DNA from: Type-B symbiont of Plautia stali
GTDB taxonomy: Bacteria > Pseudomonadota > Gammaproteobacteria > Enterobacterales > Enterobacteriaceae
Reading direction: 5' to 3'
Length of the DNA: 64,000 nucleotides
Assembly (NCBI GenBank): GCA_001485295.1
Contig: BBOA01000001.1
Location: 1 to 64,000 of the forward strand
Under the pieces are notes generated by a model that was given only the letters and a program-made list of their open reading frames with translations, made no database searches and was not told the DNA's origin. Positions 33,915 through 44,684 of the stretch are shown here, one piece after another. A program made the translations under genes and the position numbers. Position 1 is the first letter of the stretch. Each line of letters begins with the position of its first letter.

Positions 33915-35684
33915 ATGAATAAAACCCGGCAACAGGAACTTACCCGCTGGCTGTGCCAGCAACGCGCTTATGGCGGCCGTTGGCTGCGGCTGACGACGCT
34001 GTTCGGCCTGTGCAGCGCGCTGGTCATTATTGCCCAAGCTTGGCTGCTGGCCTTTCTGCTGCAGGCGCTGATTATCGATCAGCGGCCGAGCGGCGAGCTT
34101 CTCTTCTCCTTCACGCCGTTGCTGCTCTGCTTCGCCCTGCGCGCGCTGCTTAACTATGCGCGCGAGATCGCAGGCTTTCGTGCTGGCCAGGCGATTCGCC
34201 AAGCGCTGCGCCAGAAGGTGCTGGATCGTCTTTCTGCGCTAGGTCCGGCATGGATCCGCGGCAAACCAGCGGGAAGCTGGGCAACTCTGCTGCTGGAGCA
34301 GATCGAGGAGATGCAGGACTATTACGCGCGCTATCTGCCCCAGATGACGCTGGCGGCCCTGATCCCCTTGTGCATTCTCCTCACCCTGTTTCCGCTCAAC
34401 TGGACAGCCGGGCTAATTCTGCTGGCAACCGCGCCGCTAATCCCGCTGTTTATGGCGCTGGTCGGTATGGGAGCAGCCGACGCCAACCGCCGTAATTTCG
34501 TTGCGCTAGCGCGCCTGAGCGGAGATTTTCTCGATCGCCTGCGCGGACGCGAAACCCTTCGTCTGTTTCACCGTGCCGAGGCGGAAACCGCCGCCATCGC
34601 CGCCTCTACCGCGGACTTCCGCCAGCGCACCATGGAGGTGCTGCGTCTCGCCTTTCTCTCTTCCGCAGTACTGGAGTTTTTCGCCTCGCTGGCGATTGCG
34701 GTGGTCGCGGTCTATTTTAGCCTCTCCTACCTTGGCGAACTCCATTTCGGCGCCTGGGGTCAAGGCGTGACGCTGTTTGCCGGCTTCGTCGCCCTGCTGC
34801 TGGCGCGGGAATTTCTTCAGCCGCTGCGCGATCTCGGTGCGTTCTATCACGCCAAAGCGCAGGCGGTCGGCGGCGCAGACGCCCTTGAACGCTTTATGCG
34901 CGAAAGCCCGCAGCCCGAGCTGCCCGCCGGTTCGGCAGCCCTACCCGACGACGCAGCGATCGCTATCGTCGCGCAGGATGTCGTCGCCCTGAGCGTGGAT
35001 AAAAAAAGGCTGTGCGGCCCGCTTAGTTTCACCCTTGCGGCAGACCAGCGCGTTGCGCTGGTGGGTGAGAGCGGCGCAGGAAAAACTGTGCTGATGAACG
35101 TGCTGCTCGGCTTTTTGCCCTACGAGGGATCGCTGCGTGTCAACGGCATCGAGCTGCGCGAGATGCGCCGCGAAGCCTGGCATCAGCATATCGCCTGGCT
35201 CGGTCAGAATCCGCAGCTGCCCGCCGAGACGCTGCGCGACAATATCGTGATGGGCGGCGCGTCGGACGATGCCGAGCTCGATGCCTTACTGTCAGCTTGC
35301 GGCGTGAGCGAGTTTTTGCCGCATCTTGCCGACGGCGTCGCCTCGCGCATCGGCGACGACGGCGCAGGCCTCTCAGTCGGCCAAGCGCAGCGCATTGCGC
35401 TGGCGCGCGCGCTGTATAAACCTGCGCGCCTACTGCTGCTGGACGAGCCTGCCGCCAGTCTCGACAGCCATAGCGAATACCATGTGATGCGGGCGCTTGA
35501 CGGCGCGTCACGCCAAAAAACCACGCTGATGATTACGCATCAGCTCGATCGTCTTCAGCAGTGGGACGCCATTTGGGTCATGCAGGATGGCAAACTGGCG
35601 CAGCAAGGCAGCTGGCAGGTATTGATCGCCGAGCACGGCCCGTTTCGTCAGATGGTTTTGTATCGTCAAGAGGAGATCAGCTGA
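33915..35684 (+). CDS. cydD: Cysteine/glutathione ABC exporter subunit CydD
   Basis: With CydC forms the heterodimeric ABC exporter of cysteine and glutathione needed to assemble cytochrome bd. 589 residues (E. coli 588). Six membrane helices in about 20-310. ATPase domain: Walker A GESGAGKT (about 377), signature LSVGQAQRIALARAL with the CydD-type V, Walker B LLLLDEPAASLD. TGA overlaps the cydC ATG (TGATG), so translation is coupled. No lesion. Confidence 0.97.
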   Translation: MNKTRQQELTRWLCQQRAYGGRWLRLTTLFGLCSALVIIAQAWLLAFLLQALIIDQRPSGELLFSFTPLLLCFALRALLNYAREIAGFRAGQAIRQALRQKVLDRLSALGPAWIRGKPAGSWATLLLEQIEEMQDYYARYLPQMTLAALIPLCILLTLFPLNWTAGLILLATAPLIPLFMALVGMGAADANRRNFVALARLSGDFLDRLRGRETLRLFHRAEAETAAIAASTADFRQRTMEVLRLAFLSSAVLEFFASLAIAVVAVYFSLSYLGELHFGAWGQGVTLFAGFVALLLAREFLQPLRDLGAFYHAKAQAVGGADALERFMRESPQPELPAGSAALPDDAAIAIVAQDVVALSVDKKRLCGPLSFTLAADQRVALVGESGAGKTVLMNVLLGFLPYEGSLRVNGIELREMRREAWHQHIAWLGQNPQLPAETLRDNIVMGGASDDAELDALLSACGVSEFLPHLADGVASRIGDDGAGLSVGQAQRIALARALYKPARLLLLDEPAASLDSHSEYHVMRALDGASRQKTTLMITHQLDRLQQWDAIWVMQDGKLAQQGSWQVLIAEHGPFRQMVLYRQEEIS

Positions 35685-37405
35685 TGTCCGCACTGCGTCC
35701 CTTCCTACGCCTGTTCCGGCGTCACCCTTGGCGGCTGCTGCTCGGCGTACTGCTCGCCATCGTGACACTGCTCGCCAATATCGGCCTGCTGGCGCTGTCG
35801 GGCTGGTTCCTAGCCGCCTCTTCGCTAGCGGGGCTCGCCGGGCTGTACAGCTTTATGCTACCGGCCGCCGGCGTGCACGGCGCGGCGATCGCGCGTACCG
35901 GCGCGCGCTATTTCGAACGGCTGGTGAGCCATGACGCCACTTTTCGCGTCCTGCAGCACCTGCGCGTCTTTACCTTCAGCCGTCTGATTACGCTGGCACC
36001 GGGTCAGCTGGCGGCTTTCCGCCAAGGCGATCTGCTTAACCGCTTCGTCGGCGACGTCGATACTCTCGACCATCTCTATCTGCGGGTGATCGCGCCGCTG
36101 GCGGGCGCTTTTGCTGTGATTGTGATGGTGACACTGGGCATCAGCTTGGTAGATATGCGTCTGGCGCTGGTGCTGGGCGGTGTGATGCTAGCGACGCTGG
36201 TCACGATGCCGCCACTGTTTTATCGTCTGGGCGCGCCGGCCGGACGCGCTATTGCGCTGCAGCGCAATGAGTGGCGCTTACGACTGACGCAGTGGCTGAG
36301 TGGCCAGGCGGAGCTGACGCTTTACGGCCTCTCCACGCCCTGGCGTCAGCAGCTCAACAGCGACGAGCGTCGCTGGCAGGCAGCGCAGTACCAGCAGCAG
36401 CGCTTACAGGCGCTGTCGCAAAGCCTGCTGCTACTGAGCGGCGTTACCGTTACGCTGTTGCTGTGGATGAGCGCGGGCGGCCTAGCACACAACACGTCGC
36501 ACGGCGCGCTGATTGCGCTGATCGTATTTTGCGCGCTGGCCGCGTTTGAAGCGCTGGTACCGGTCGCTGGCGCCTTTCTGCCGCTGGCGCAGGTGGTCGC
36601 CGCCGCTGAGCGCGTTAATGGCATCATCAACCAAACGCCCGCTCTCGCCTTTCCAGACGCCTCGACTCTCGCCGCAGGTAGTCTGGCGGTGGCGATTGAC
36701 CAGGTCACTTTTCACTATCCACAGCGCTCCGACGCGGTACTGCAGGCGTTTTCGCTTCATGTGCGCGCAGGCGAGCGCGTAGCGCTGCTCGGTCCGACCG
36801 GCTGCGGTAAATCCACCCTGCTGGCGCTGCTGGCGCGCGCATGGGATGCGGAGGCCGGATCGATTGAACTGCAAAACGTCGCGCTGCGCGAGTGGGACGA
36901 AGCATCGCTGCGTCAGCGCATCAGCGTAGTGACGCAGCGCGTGCACCTGTTCAACCAGACGCTACGCGACAATCTGCGGATAGCGCACCCCGACGCCAGC
37001 GACGCGAGGCTTAGCGACGTTCTGCGTCAGACCGGTCTGGCGCGACTGCTGGAAGGCGAAGAAGGCCTGAACGTCTGGCTCGGCGAAGGCGGTCGTCCGT
37101 TGTCGGGCGGCGAGCTGCGTCGCCTAGCGATTGCGCGCGCACTGCTGCACGACGGCGATCTCTGGCTGCTGGATGAGCCGACCGAAGGGCTTGACGGCGC
37201 CACCGAGCGTCACATCCTAGCGCGGCTGTTGCAGGCCACCGCTGGCAAGACTCTAATAATGGTGACGCACCGCCTGACCGGGCTGGATGCGCTGGATCGC
37301 ATCTGCATGATGGAAAACGGCCAGATCGTCGAACAGGGCGCGCATCACGAATTAATCTCAAAAGCGGGTCGCTACTGGCATTTCCAGCAGCGCTTTGCGC
37401 TATAG
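35684..37405 (+). CDS. cydC: Cysteine/glutathione ABC exporter subunit CydC
   Basis: Partner of CydD. The start [16 protein letters not shown] at 35684 gives 573 residues, the E. coli length; the frame is open upstream but only within cydD. Membrane domain about 15-320, Walker [10 protein letters not shown] (about 369), signature [16 protein letters not shown], Walker [13 protein letters not shown]. It ends with TAG, which shows that TAG is a true stop in this genome. Its retention implies the bd oxidase is used. Confidence 0.97.
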   Translation: MSALRPFLRLFRRHPWRLLLGVLLAIVTLLANIGLLALSGWFLAASSLAGLAGLYSFMLPAAGVHGAAIARTGARYFERLVSHDATFRVLQHLRVFTFSRLITLAPGQLAAFRQGDLLNRFVGDVDTLDHLYLRVIAPLAGAFAVIVMVTLGISLVDMRLALVLGGVMLATLVTMPPLFYRLGAPAGRAIALQRNEWRLRLTQWLSGQAELTLYGLSTPWRQQLNSDERRWQAAQYQQQRLQALSQSLLLLSGVTVTLLLWMSAGGLAHNTSHGALIALIVFCALAAFEALVPVAGAFLPLAQVVAAAERVNGIINQTPALAFPDASTLAAGSLAVAIDQVTFHYPQRSDAVLQAFSLHVRAGERVALLGPTGCGKSTLLALLARAWDAEAGSIELQNVALREWDEASLRQRISVVTQRVHLFNQTLRDNLRIAHPDASDARLSDVLRQTGLARLLEGEEGLNVWLGEGGRPLSGGELRRLAIARALLHDGDLWLLDEPTEGLDGATERHILARLLQATAGKTLIMVTHRLTGLDALDRICMMENGQIVEQGAHHELISKAGRYWHFQQRFAL

Positions 37406-37436
37406 TCTTAACAAAAAAGCGACGAGTAGAAATGCA

Positions 37437-38129
37437 ATGAGACTGGTGCAACTGTCACGGGAATCCCTTCATTTTCCTCCGCCAGAAATGGCGCTGCGCG
37501 AGCCGAACGGCCTGCTGGCAATGGGCGGCGATCTCTCCCCTGCCCGCCTGCTCAGCGCCTACCAACACGGCATTTTTCCCTGGTTTTCACTTGGTGATCC
37601 CATTTTGTGGTGGTCACCCGATCCGCGCGCGGTGCTACTGCCGGAGGCGTTTCACCTCAGCCGCAGCATGGCGCGCTTTCATCGGCGCTCGCCGTTTCGT
37701 GTCACCATGAATCAAGCCTTTTTTGACGTGGTCGAAGGCTGCGCCGCCGGTCGCCAAGAAGGCACTTGGATCACCTTTGAGGTTAAGCGCGCCTGGCAGC
37801 GCCTGTATGAGCTGGGTCATGCGCACTCTGTCGAGGTCTGGCTGGATCGGCAACTAGTCGGCGGTATGTACGGGCTGGCTCTAGGTCAGATTTTCTGCGG
37901 CGAGTCGATGTTCAGCCGCATGGAAAATGCGTCGAAAACCGCACTTTGGGTCTTTTGCCAGCATTTCATCAAATATCAGGGCAGGCTGGTGGATTGCCAA
38001 GTTTTAAACCCGCATACGGCCTCGCTGGGCGCACGTGAAATCCCGCGCGTCGACTATTTGCAGTATGTTCAAACCCTTGCCTGGCAGCCCGTCAGCGCAG
38101 ATTGCTGGCGCACGCATACGCTTTTTTAA
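37437..38129 (+). CDS. aat: Leucyl/phenylalanyl-tRNA-protein transferase
   Basis: Adds Leu or Phe to proteins with N-terminal Lys or Arg, creating N-degrons for ClpS-ClpAP. Start [17 protein letters not shown] at 37437 gives 230 residues (E. coli 234). The family block [27 protein letters not shown] is at about 23-49, and [18 protein letters not shown] near 158 is the conserved catalytic region. Gap of only 31 bp from cydC, as in K-12. The whole pathway (aat, clpS, clpA) is intact within 4 kb. Confidence 0.96.
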   Translation: MRLVQLSRESLHFPPPEMALREPNGLLAMGGDLSPARLLSAYQHGIFPWFSLGDPILWWSPDPRAVLLPEAFHLSRSMARFHRRSPFRVTMNQAFFDVVEGCAAGRQEGTWITFEVKRAWQRLYELGHAHSVEVWLDRQLVGGMYGLALGQIFCGESMFSRMENASKTALWVFCQHFIKYQGRLVDCQVLNPHTASLGAREIPRVDYLQYVQTLAWQPVSADCWRTHTLF

Positions 38130-38695
<566 letters not shown>

Positions 38696-38744
38696 AGTCG
38701 CTAAGCGGCTCCACTTCGTTTTCACCGCCTGAACGGCGGTGAAA

Positions 38745-38772
38745 AAAAGGTCAGATTCACATCTGACCTTTT
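38745..38772. terminator. Terminator between infA and clpA
   Basis: 12-bp stem AAAAGGTCAGAT / ATCTGACCTTTT with a four-base loop; A-run on one side and T-run on the other, so it can serve infA (+) and clpA (-). A second hairpin, TTCACCGCC / GGCGGTGAA, lies just before it at 38721-38743. Confidence 0.88.
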
Positions 38773-38797
38773 CTATTCTATTTCTACCCTACGGCAA

Positions 38798-41074
38798 TCA
38801 GTGAACTGTGCCTTCCGTTTTACGTTTTTCCGCGCTGAGGAAGTGGTAGGTCAGCTGGTTCTTCTTTTTGTCGAGCGCTACCGAGACCGAACCGCCATCC
38901 ACCAGCGAGCCGAACAGCAGTTCGTTGGCCAACGGTTTCTTGAGGTTTTCCTGCACCGTACGCGCCATCGGACGCGCGCCCCTCGCCTTATCGTAGCCTT
39001 TTTCCACCAGCCAGTCGCGCGCTTCGTCGCTGACTTCCAGCGAGACACCTTTCGCGTCCAGCTGCGCCTGCAGTTCGACAATAAACTTATCCACGACCTG
39101 ATGGATCAATTCCGGCCACAGGTGGCGGAACCAGATAATGTTGTCGAGACGGTTGCGGAACTCCGGCGTAAAGATCTTTTTGATTTCTCCCATCGCATCG
39201 GTGCTGTTGTCCTGATGAATCAGGCCGATCGACTTACGCTCGGTTTCACGTACGCCCGCGTTGGTGGTCATCACCAGCACCACGTTGCGGAAGTCCGCTT
39301 TACGGCCGTTGTTGTCTGTCAGTATGCCGTTGTCCATCACCTGCAGCAGCAGGTTAAAGACGTCCGGGTGCGCTTTTTCGATTTCATCGAGCAGCACTAC
39401 CGCGTGCGGATGCTTGATTACCGCATCGGTCAGCAGGCCGCCCTGATCGAAGCCGACATAACCCGGAGGCGCGCCGATTAAGCGGCTGACAGTATGACGC
39501 TCCATATACTCGGACATATCGAAACGCAGCAGCTCAATGCCCAGTGCTTTCGCCAGCTGAACCGTAACCTCGGTTTTCCCCACGCCGGTCGGGCCGGCAA
39601 AGAGGAAGGAGCCGACCGGCTTGCGATCATGGCCCAGTCCGGCGCGGCTCATTTTGATCGCCTCGGTCAGGGCTTCAATGGCGTTATCTTGGCCGAACAC
39701 CAGCATTTTCAGGCGATCGCCGAGATTTTTCAGCGTGTCGCGATCGGTTGCCGACACGCTCTTCTCAGGAATGCGCGCGATACGCGCCACCACCGTCTCG
39801 ATATCCGACACGTTGATGTTTTTCTTGCGCTTACTGGCCGGCATCAGACGAGCCCGTGCGCCCGCTTCGTCGATCACGTCGATCGCCTTATCCGGCAGAT
39901 GGCGGTCGTTAATATATTTTACTGCCAGCTCCACCGCGGTGCGCACCGCTTTCGCGGTGTAACGCACGTCGTGGTGCGCCTCATATTTCGGCTTGAGACC
40001 GTTCAGGATCTGCACGGTTTCATCCAGTGTCGGTTCAGTGATGTCGATTTTCTGGAAGCGACGCGCCAGCGCGCGATCTTTTTCGAAAATATTGCTGAAC
40101 TCCTGATAGGTGGTTGAGCCCATCACGCGAATTTTCCCGCTGGAGAGCAACGGCTTAATTAGGTTAGCTGCATCCACCTGGCCGCCGGACGCCGCGCCTG
40201 CGCCGATGATGGTGTGGATCTCATCGATAAACAGAATTCTGCTGTTGTCCTGCTCTAGCTGTTTAAGCAAGGCCTTGAAGCGTTTCTCGAAGTCGCCGCG
40301 ATATTTGGTGCCCGCCAGCAGCGAGCCGATATCCAGCGAATAGATGGTGCAGTCCTTCATCACTTCCGGAACGTCGCCCTGCGCGATGCGCCAAGCCAGA
40401 CCTTCCGCGATAGCGGTTTTACCCACGCCCGACTCGCCCACCAGCAGCGGGTTATTTTTACGACGACGGCACAGCACCTGAATAGTGCGCTCCAGCTCTT
40501 TGTCGCGACCAATCAGCGGATCGATTCCGCCGACGCGAGCAAGCTGATTAAGACTGGTGGTGAAGTTTTCCATACGTTCCTCCCCGCCTGCTTGCTCTTC
40601 GTTGACCGAATTCTCATTGTGCGGCGCCTGACCAAGTTCGTCTTTGCGCGTGCCGTGAGAGATGAAGTTCACCACGTCAAGACGGCTGACTTCATGTTTA
40701 CGCAGCAGATAGGCCGCTTGCGACTCCTGCTCGCTGAAGATGGCGACCAGCACATTGGCGCCAGCGACTTCACTGCGGCCGGATGATTGGACATGGAATA
40801 CCGCGCGCTGCAGAACGCGCTGGAAGGAGAGCGTGGGTTGAGTATCGCGCTCTCCTTCGCTAGCGGGCAGCACCGGTGTGGTTTGTTCAATGAAAGCTTC
40901 GAGTTCTTGCCGCAGCGCAGCAATATCGACGGTACAGGCTTCCAGTGCCTCTCTGGCCGACGAGTTGTTCAGCAATGCCAACAACAGATGCTCGACGGTC
41001 ATAAACTCATGACGGTGCTCACGCGCTCTGGCGAAAGCCATGTTTAAACTGAGTTCCAGTTCTTGATTGAGCAT
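38798..41074 (-). CDS. clpA: ATP-dependent Clp protease ATP-binding subunit ClpA
   Basis: AAA+ unfoldase of the ClpAP protease. 758 residues, as in E. coli. N-domain about 1-140; D1 Walker A GESGVGKT (about 214); D2 Walker A GPTGVGKT (about 495); the ClpP-binding loop IGL is in [11 protein letters not shown] near 617. The C-terminus ends KRKTEGTVH. It lies 58 bp after clpS. Intact. Confidence 0.98.
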   Translation of the reverse strand: MLNQELELSLNMAFARAREHRHEFMTVEHLLLALLNNSSAREALEACTVDIAALRQELEAFIEQTTPVLPASEGERDTQPTLSFQRVLQRAVFHVQSSGRSEVAGANVLVAIFSEQESQAAYLLRKHEVSRLDVVNFISHGTRKDELGQAPHNENSVNEEQAGGEERMENFTTSLNQLARVGGIDPLIGRDKELERTIQVLCRRRKNNPLLVGESGVGKTAIAEGLAWRIAQGDVPEVMKDCTIYSLDIGSLLAGTKYRGDFEKRFKALLKQLEQDNSRILFIDEIHTIIGAGAASGGQVDAANLIKPLLSSGKIRVMGSTTYQEFSNIFEKDRALARRFQKIDITEPTLDETVQILNGLKPKYEAHHDVRYTAKAVRTAVELAVKYINDRHLPDKAIDVIDEAGARARLMPASKRKKNINVSDIETVVARIARIPEKSVSATDRDTLKNLGDRLKMLVFGQDNAIEALTEAIKMSRAGLGHDRKPVGSFLFAGPTGVGKTEVTVQLAKALGIELLRFDMSEYMERHTVSRLIGAPPGYVGFDQGGLLTDAVIKHPHAVVLLDEIEKAHPDVFNLLLQVMDNGILTDNNGRKADFRNVVLVMTTNAGVRETERKSIGLIHQDNSTDAMGEIKKIFTPEFRNRLDNIIWFRHLWPELIHQVVDKFIVELQAQLDAKGVSLEVSDEARDWLVEKGYDKARGARPMARTVQENLKKPLANELLFGSLVDGGSVSVALDKKKNQLTYHFLSAEKRKTEGTVH

Positions 41075-41132
41075 TAGGCACCTCCCCCAATTATCGCTCT
41101 GATAACCTCACCTTCAAGATATGAGGGCGAGT

Positions 41133-41453
41133 TCAGGCTTTTTCTAGCGTACACAGCAGTGAATGCTGATTTTCCCGCGCGTACTTGTTCACCATGGCCA
41201 CTTTGGTCTCCGCCACTTCAGCGGTAAAAACACCGCAGATCGCTTTCCCATAGTAGTGAACTTTCAGCATCAGTTGCGTTGCACGTTCAACATCATAAGA
41301 AAAGAACTTTTGCAGAACGTCAATAACAAATTCCATAGGCGTATAATCGTCATTGTTCAGGATGACTTTATACATGGAGGGCGGTTTTAGCCCCTCTTTC
41401 GCTTTGTCTTCGGCCAAGTGTTCAAAGTTAAGCCAGTCGTTAGTGTTTGCCAT
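41133..41453 (-). CDS. clpS: ClpA adaptor ClpS (N-recognin)
   Basis: Binds N-degron residues (Leu, Phe, Tyr, Trp) and delivers substrates to ClpAP. 106 residues. The substrate pocket is [20 protein letters not shown] (about 33-52), with the second conserved block [21 protein letters not shown]. The flexible N-terminal tail precedes residue 25. Upstream of clpA; divergent from the dead cspD. Intact. Confidence 0.98.
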   Translation of the reverse strand: MANTNDWLNFEHLAEDKAKEGLKPPSMYKVILNNDDYTPMEFVIDVLQKFFSYDVERATQLMLKVHYYGKAICGVFTAEVAETKVAMVNKYARENQHSLLCTLEKA

Positions 41454-41773
41454 AATATTCCGTTGAAATTCTGCACATCGATACGGACGATTAGCTGTCC
41501 ATACGTGGAGTTTAACACGCCTGTCAATGCCCTCGCGGCCTCATCGGTTTCTTATGGAAGAATGCGCGAGCGACCTGCATCACAAAATTTGCAATAGCGT
41601 TAACTGCCTTAAATTTTGACGATTTTATCCCAGCGTTCGTGGGCAGTTTGCTTAAAGCTAGGGACCCTTTCTCTACATTCTACAGACACAAACTGATTGA
41701 GTTTTAAACAAACTCGACCCCAGCTTTAATTTACTCAGCGGTTATCAAAATGTCTTGTGAGGAAAGTAAAAGC
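41454..41773. promoter_or_regulatory. clpS-cspD divergent intergenic region
   Basis: 320 bp without a gene. It should hold the clpS promoter (minus) and the cspD promoter (plus; GAGGAAAG lies upstream of the cspD ATG). No hexamer pair good enough to name, and no tRNA or small ORF seen. Confidence 0.5.
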
Positions 41774-42007
41774 ATGAAGACGGGTATTATTATTAAATGA
41801 TTCAATAACGCCAAGAGCTGCCGCTTTATCTGTCCGATTGGTGGCGGAGAAGATATCTTCGCTCACTACTCTACGATTCAGATGGATGGTTACAGAACAT
41901 CAAAAGCCGGCCAACAAGTTTAGTTTGATGTTCATCAAGGCCCTAAGGGCAATCACGCCGCCAGTGGATGCTACGCAGCACGCCTGAACGGCTCTCTCCC
42001 ATTCTGA
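41774..42007 (+). pseudogene. cspD: cspD pseudogene (cold-shock-like DNA replication inhibitor)
   Basis: CspD (74 aa) is a stationary-phase single-stranded-DNA-binding protein that inhibits replication. The frame is continuous for most of its length, but the conserved Trp of KWFNNAK is TGA and the codon after AGQQV is TAG. IGGGEDIFAHYSTIQMDGYRTSKAGQ is well preserved, while the RNP motif GFGFI reads SCRFI. The C-terminus after GPKGNHA is frame-shifted to TGA 42007. macA, macB, ybjX, ybjD, aqpZ, ybjE, hcp and hcr, which follow in K-12, are deleted. Confidence 0.9.
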
Positions 42008-42025
42008 ACGCTCCTCTAAAAAATA

Positions 42026-42050
42026 CCAGCCGCGTCGCTGGCATTTTATT
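42026..42050. terminator. Terminator downstream of cspD
   Basis: Short stem CCAGC / GCTGG (loop CGCGTC) flanked by AAAAAATA on the left and ATTTTATTTTA on the right, so T-rich on either strand. Weak stem but good tails. Confidence 0.6.
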
Positions 42051-42430
42051 TTATTGCGCACGTGCGGTTAATCCGTCTTGCCGAGCGCCAGTCACATCAC
42101 GTGCAAAAATATCTGGCGCGTCAACGGCGGCATAGCCTGTTCGCCGCGCTCGGCGGCGGCCATCGCAAGCTCCGGTTTCGACGCATGCTGAATGGCTTTG
42201 GTGATAATTCGCCTCGGACTCATCGCCGCATTTAATGGCAGGTGCGCCATCTACAGATAAACCTCTTTGAAGCCGGCGTTGAACAGGGAAATGCTCCATG
42301 TCGAACGCCGGCAGATGCGTCAGGTAGTAGTCGCTCCCCTCGTGCGGCTGTAGCTGGCTGCGCGCCGTGGCAACGTATTTGTTGCCGACGTCCTCGCTAT
42401 CCGGTCAGCACATGCCAAGCGATGCCCATG
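42051..42430 (-). pseudogene. Degraded coding remnant, unrecognised
   Basis: On the minus strand, stretches with coding appearance change frame: [20 protein letters not shown] and [14 protein letters not shown] (about 42380-42290), NAGFKEVYL followed by a stop, then [40 protein letters not shown] and LTRQIFLHVM (42250-42090), a stop and LALGKTD. I do not recognise the family, and it is not at the position of a K-12 gene in the poxB-cspD interval that I can recall. It is broken by at least three stops. It could be an accessory gene of the ancestor. Confidence 0.45.
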
Positions 42431-42439
42431 AGCGCGTGG

Positions 42440-42727
42440 CGAACTTCAGCAGCGGCTTCAATCCCGACTTCGCCGCTATCGCCGAAGCCTGCGGCATTTA
42501 AAAGTTATCGCGTCGAGAAAACATCCGATCTTAACGGCACGCTGGAGCAGGCGTTCGCCTATCCCGGGCCGGTGCTAATCGACGTGCTCACCGCTAAAGA
42601 GGAGCTGGCGATGCCGCTGCAGATCAAGATGGAGCAGGCAAAAGGCTTCAACCTCTATCTCTATATGCTGCTGAATGGCCGCAGCGACGAAGTAGTGGAG
42701 CTGGCAAAAACCAACTGGCTACGGTAA
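42440..42727 (+). pseudogene. poxB: poxB 3' fragment (pyruvate oxidase)
   Basis: PoxB (572 aa) is the peripheral-membrane ThDP/FAD enzyme converting pyruvate to acetate with ubiquinone as acceptor. Only the last 95 or so codons remain: [14 protein letters not shown], a stop/shift, then [34 protein letters not shown] and [12 protein letters not shown], the membrane-binding C-terminus. The 5' 480 codons are gone. Next gene is ltaE, as in K-12. Confidence 0.9.
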
Positions 42728-42781
42728 AAGAGAAAAATAAAGGGCGTTTACGCCCGCTTTTCTTTATCTCAGGAGAGCAAC

Positions 42782-43753
42782 GTGTCGATCTACGCAGTGG
42801 TACCGTAACCCGGCCCAGCGCCGCGATGTTGCAGGCGATGATGGCCGCCGAAACCGGCGATGACGTCTATCACGACGATCCCACCGTCAATGCGCTTGAG
42901 GCGGAAGCGGCCGCGCTATTCTTTCCTACCGGCACCTAGGCTAACATGGGGCACCTAGGCTAACATGGTAGCGCTGCTGAGCCACTGCGAACGCGGTGAC
43001 GAATATATCGTTAGCCAGCAGTGCACAACTACAAATATGAAGCGGGCGGTGTGGCGGTGCTGGGCAGCATCCAGCCGCAGCCGATCCTCGCCGCCGAAGA
43101 GGGCACGCTGCCGCTCGATTTAGTGGTAGCCGCCATCAAAGCCGGCCGATATTCACTTCGCGCGCACCCGCCTGATCAGTTTGGAAAATACCATCACAGC
43201 AAGGTGCTACCGCTCGACTATCTCGCTCGCGCCTTTGAATTTAGCCGCTAGCGCAAGCTAGCGCTGCATATCGACAGCGCACGCATCTTCAATGCGGTGG
43301 TGGTGCAGATCGTCACACTGGAGGCGATCACGCGCTACTGCGACACCCTGACGATCTGCCTATCGAAAGGGTTAGGCACGCCGGTGGAGTTACTACTGTG
43401 CGGCGATGAAGCCTGTATCGAACGCGCACCGCTGGCGCAAAATGACCGGCGGCATGCGTCAGACGGACATCCTAACGGCGGCCGGTCTCTATACGCTGCA
43501 GCATAATGTAGCGCGCTTGAAAGAGGATCATGACAACGCAGCGTGGCTGGGCCAGCAGCTACAGCAGGCGAGCGTCGAGGTGGTGGATCAGCAGACCAAC
43601 ATGCTATTTGTGCACATGCCCGCTAAGCAGGTCGAGATGCTGAAAAGCTGGTTCGCCCACCGCGACGTGCTGTTAAGCATCGGGGCGGTAACGCGCATCG
43701 TCACGCATCTGGATGTCGACCACCATGCGTTGGAGCAGCTGGTGGCCCCCTGA
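42782..43753 (+). pseudogene. ltaE: ltaE pseudogene (low-specificity L-threonine aldolase)
   Basis: PLP enzyme splitting L-threonine and L-allo-threonine to glycine and acetaldehyde (333 aa in E. coli). The start is damaged (ATG-ATC replaced by GTG-TC, shifting frame), then [20 protein letters not shown], a stop after FFPTGT, and a 19-bp tandem duplication (42931-42968). Later pieces: YKYEAGGVAVLGSIQPQPI, ICLSKGLGTPVE holding the PLP lysine (about 43365), NVARLKEDHDNAAWLGQQL, THLDVDHHALEQL. Several shifts and TAGs: dead. Confidence 0.93.
42931..42968 (+). repeat. 19-bp tandem duplication in ltaE
   Basis: GGCACCTAGGCTAACATGG occurs twice head to tail (42931-42949 and 42950-42968), without mismatch. 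The unit already contains the TAG stop, so the duplication came after, or with, inactivation. Confidence 0.95.
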
Positions 43754-43770
43754 AAAACGTTCCTGCAGTG

Positions 43771-44447
43771 TTAATCACCATATCGATCCAGCAGCGCCTC
43801 GGTAATCGCCAGCGTTTCCGCGTCCGGCAAACCGCGATAGTCCGTCGGATAGCATCTGGAATGCCGCGATCAGCTGCTACTGGCGCGGCGTCGTTGCGCC
43901 AGCCACACCATAGCCGTAGCGCGCGCCGATAACATGCTGCGCCTACTGGCGTCAAGGAAACAGCAGGCTAGGATCCTGTTTGCACTGCGGCGCGACATCG
44001 CTGTGACCGACGATATTTTGCGGCGCGCTGGCGTAGCGTTGGGCGATATCCTTCAGCAGCGTCGTCAACGCGGCGATCTGCGCCTCGGTAAAGGGGCTGC
44101 CAGTCGCGTCCGTTAAGGGAGCATGTATAGCCGCGATCCACTAGCTCGATGCCGATCGAGGTGTCGTTAATGCGCGCCGCGCCAGTAGCTGGTCCGGCCT
44201 GCCAAGCGAGCTGAGGCTCCGGCACCTCTGCCGGCGCGTTGCCTCGGCTGACGCGGAATAAGGTAGTAGGCGCTGACGACGCGATCGGTCAGGGTCGCCA
44301 GCGACGAGGGAAAATCTTCGTCGGTATAGTGAATAACGATCACCTTTACGCGCGGCATGCCGCCGTAAGCGGGATGCCGCGTATCGACCGAGTAGCCTTG
44401 CCGCGAGATTCCAGCCCGGTGTGGCAGCCCGCGAGAAACAGCGCCAG
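43771..44447 (-). pseudogene. amiD: amiD pseudogene (outer-membrane amidase), fused to ybjQ
   Basis: AmiD is a lipoprotein N-acetylmuramoyl-L-alanine amidase of the outer membrane (276 aa). The start of the signal peptide is replaced by the C-terminus of ybjQ, but LALFLAGC (lipobox) is kept at about 44445-44424. Pieces: [20 protein letters not shown] with the first zinc histidine, NDTSIGIELVDRGY, then changing frames to LAITEALLDRYGD ending TAA 43771. Multiple frameshifts and TAGs (for example near 43946, 43970). Dead. Confidence 0.9.
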
Positions 44448-44585
44448 CGCCGTGCCCGAGACGCTGACCATCAGCATGCTGCTGTCTTTGCCGACGGTTT
44501 CATAGTTGATATCGATGCCGACCACTGCATTGGCCCCCAGCGCTTTCGCCTGCGCTTCCAGCTCGTCGAAGGCGATGCTCCCTCC
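44448..44585 (-). pseudogene. ybjQ: ybjQ 3' fragment, fused in frame to amiD lipobox
   Basis: YbjQ (107 aa, UPF0145) has unknown function. Only [19 protein letters not shown] through the conserved [11 protein letters not shown] and [11 protein letters not shown] remains (about 45 codons), with the last alanine continuing in frame into the amiD lipoprotein signal. The first 60 codons are missing; upstream is the ybjP leader. Confidence 0.85.
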
Positions 44586-44684
44586 TGATGTGAAATGACG
44601 TGCAAGGCTCTTTCAACTAAAAAGCACAACTATATACTCTATGCTAAGAATAGGGCTTTGCCAGAGAATAATGAAGAAATCGAG

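Noticed and set aside
42931-42968. Direct repeats as a possible CRISPR or attachment site.
   Set aside because: Only two adjacent copies without spacers, inside the ltaE reading frame; a simple tandem duplication.
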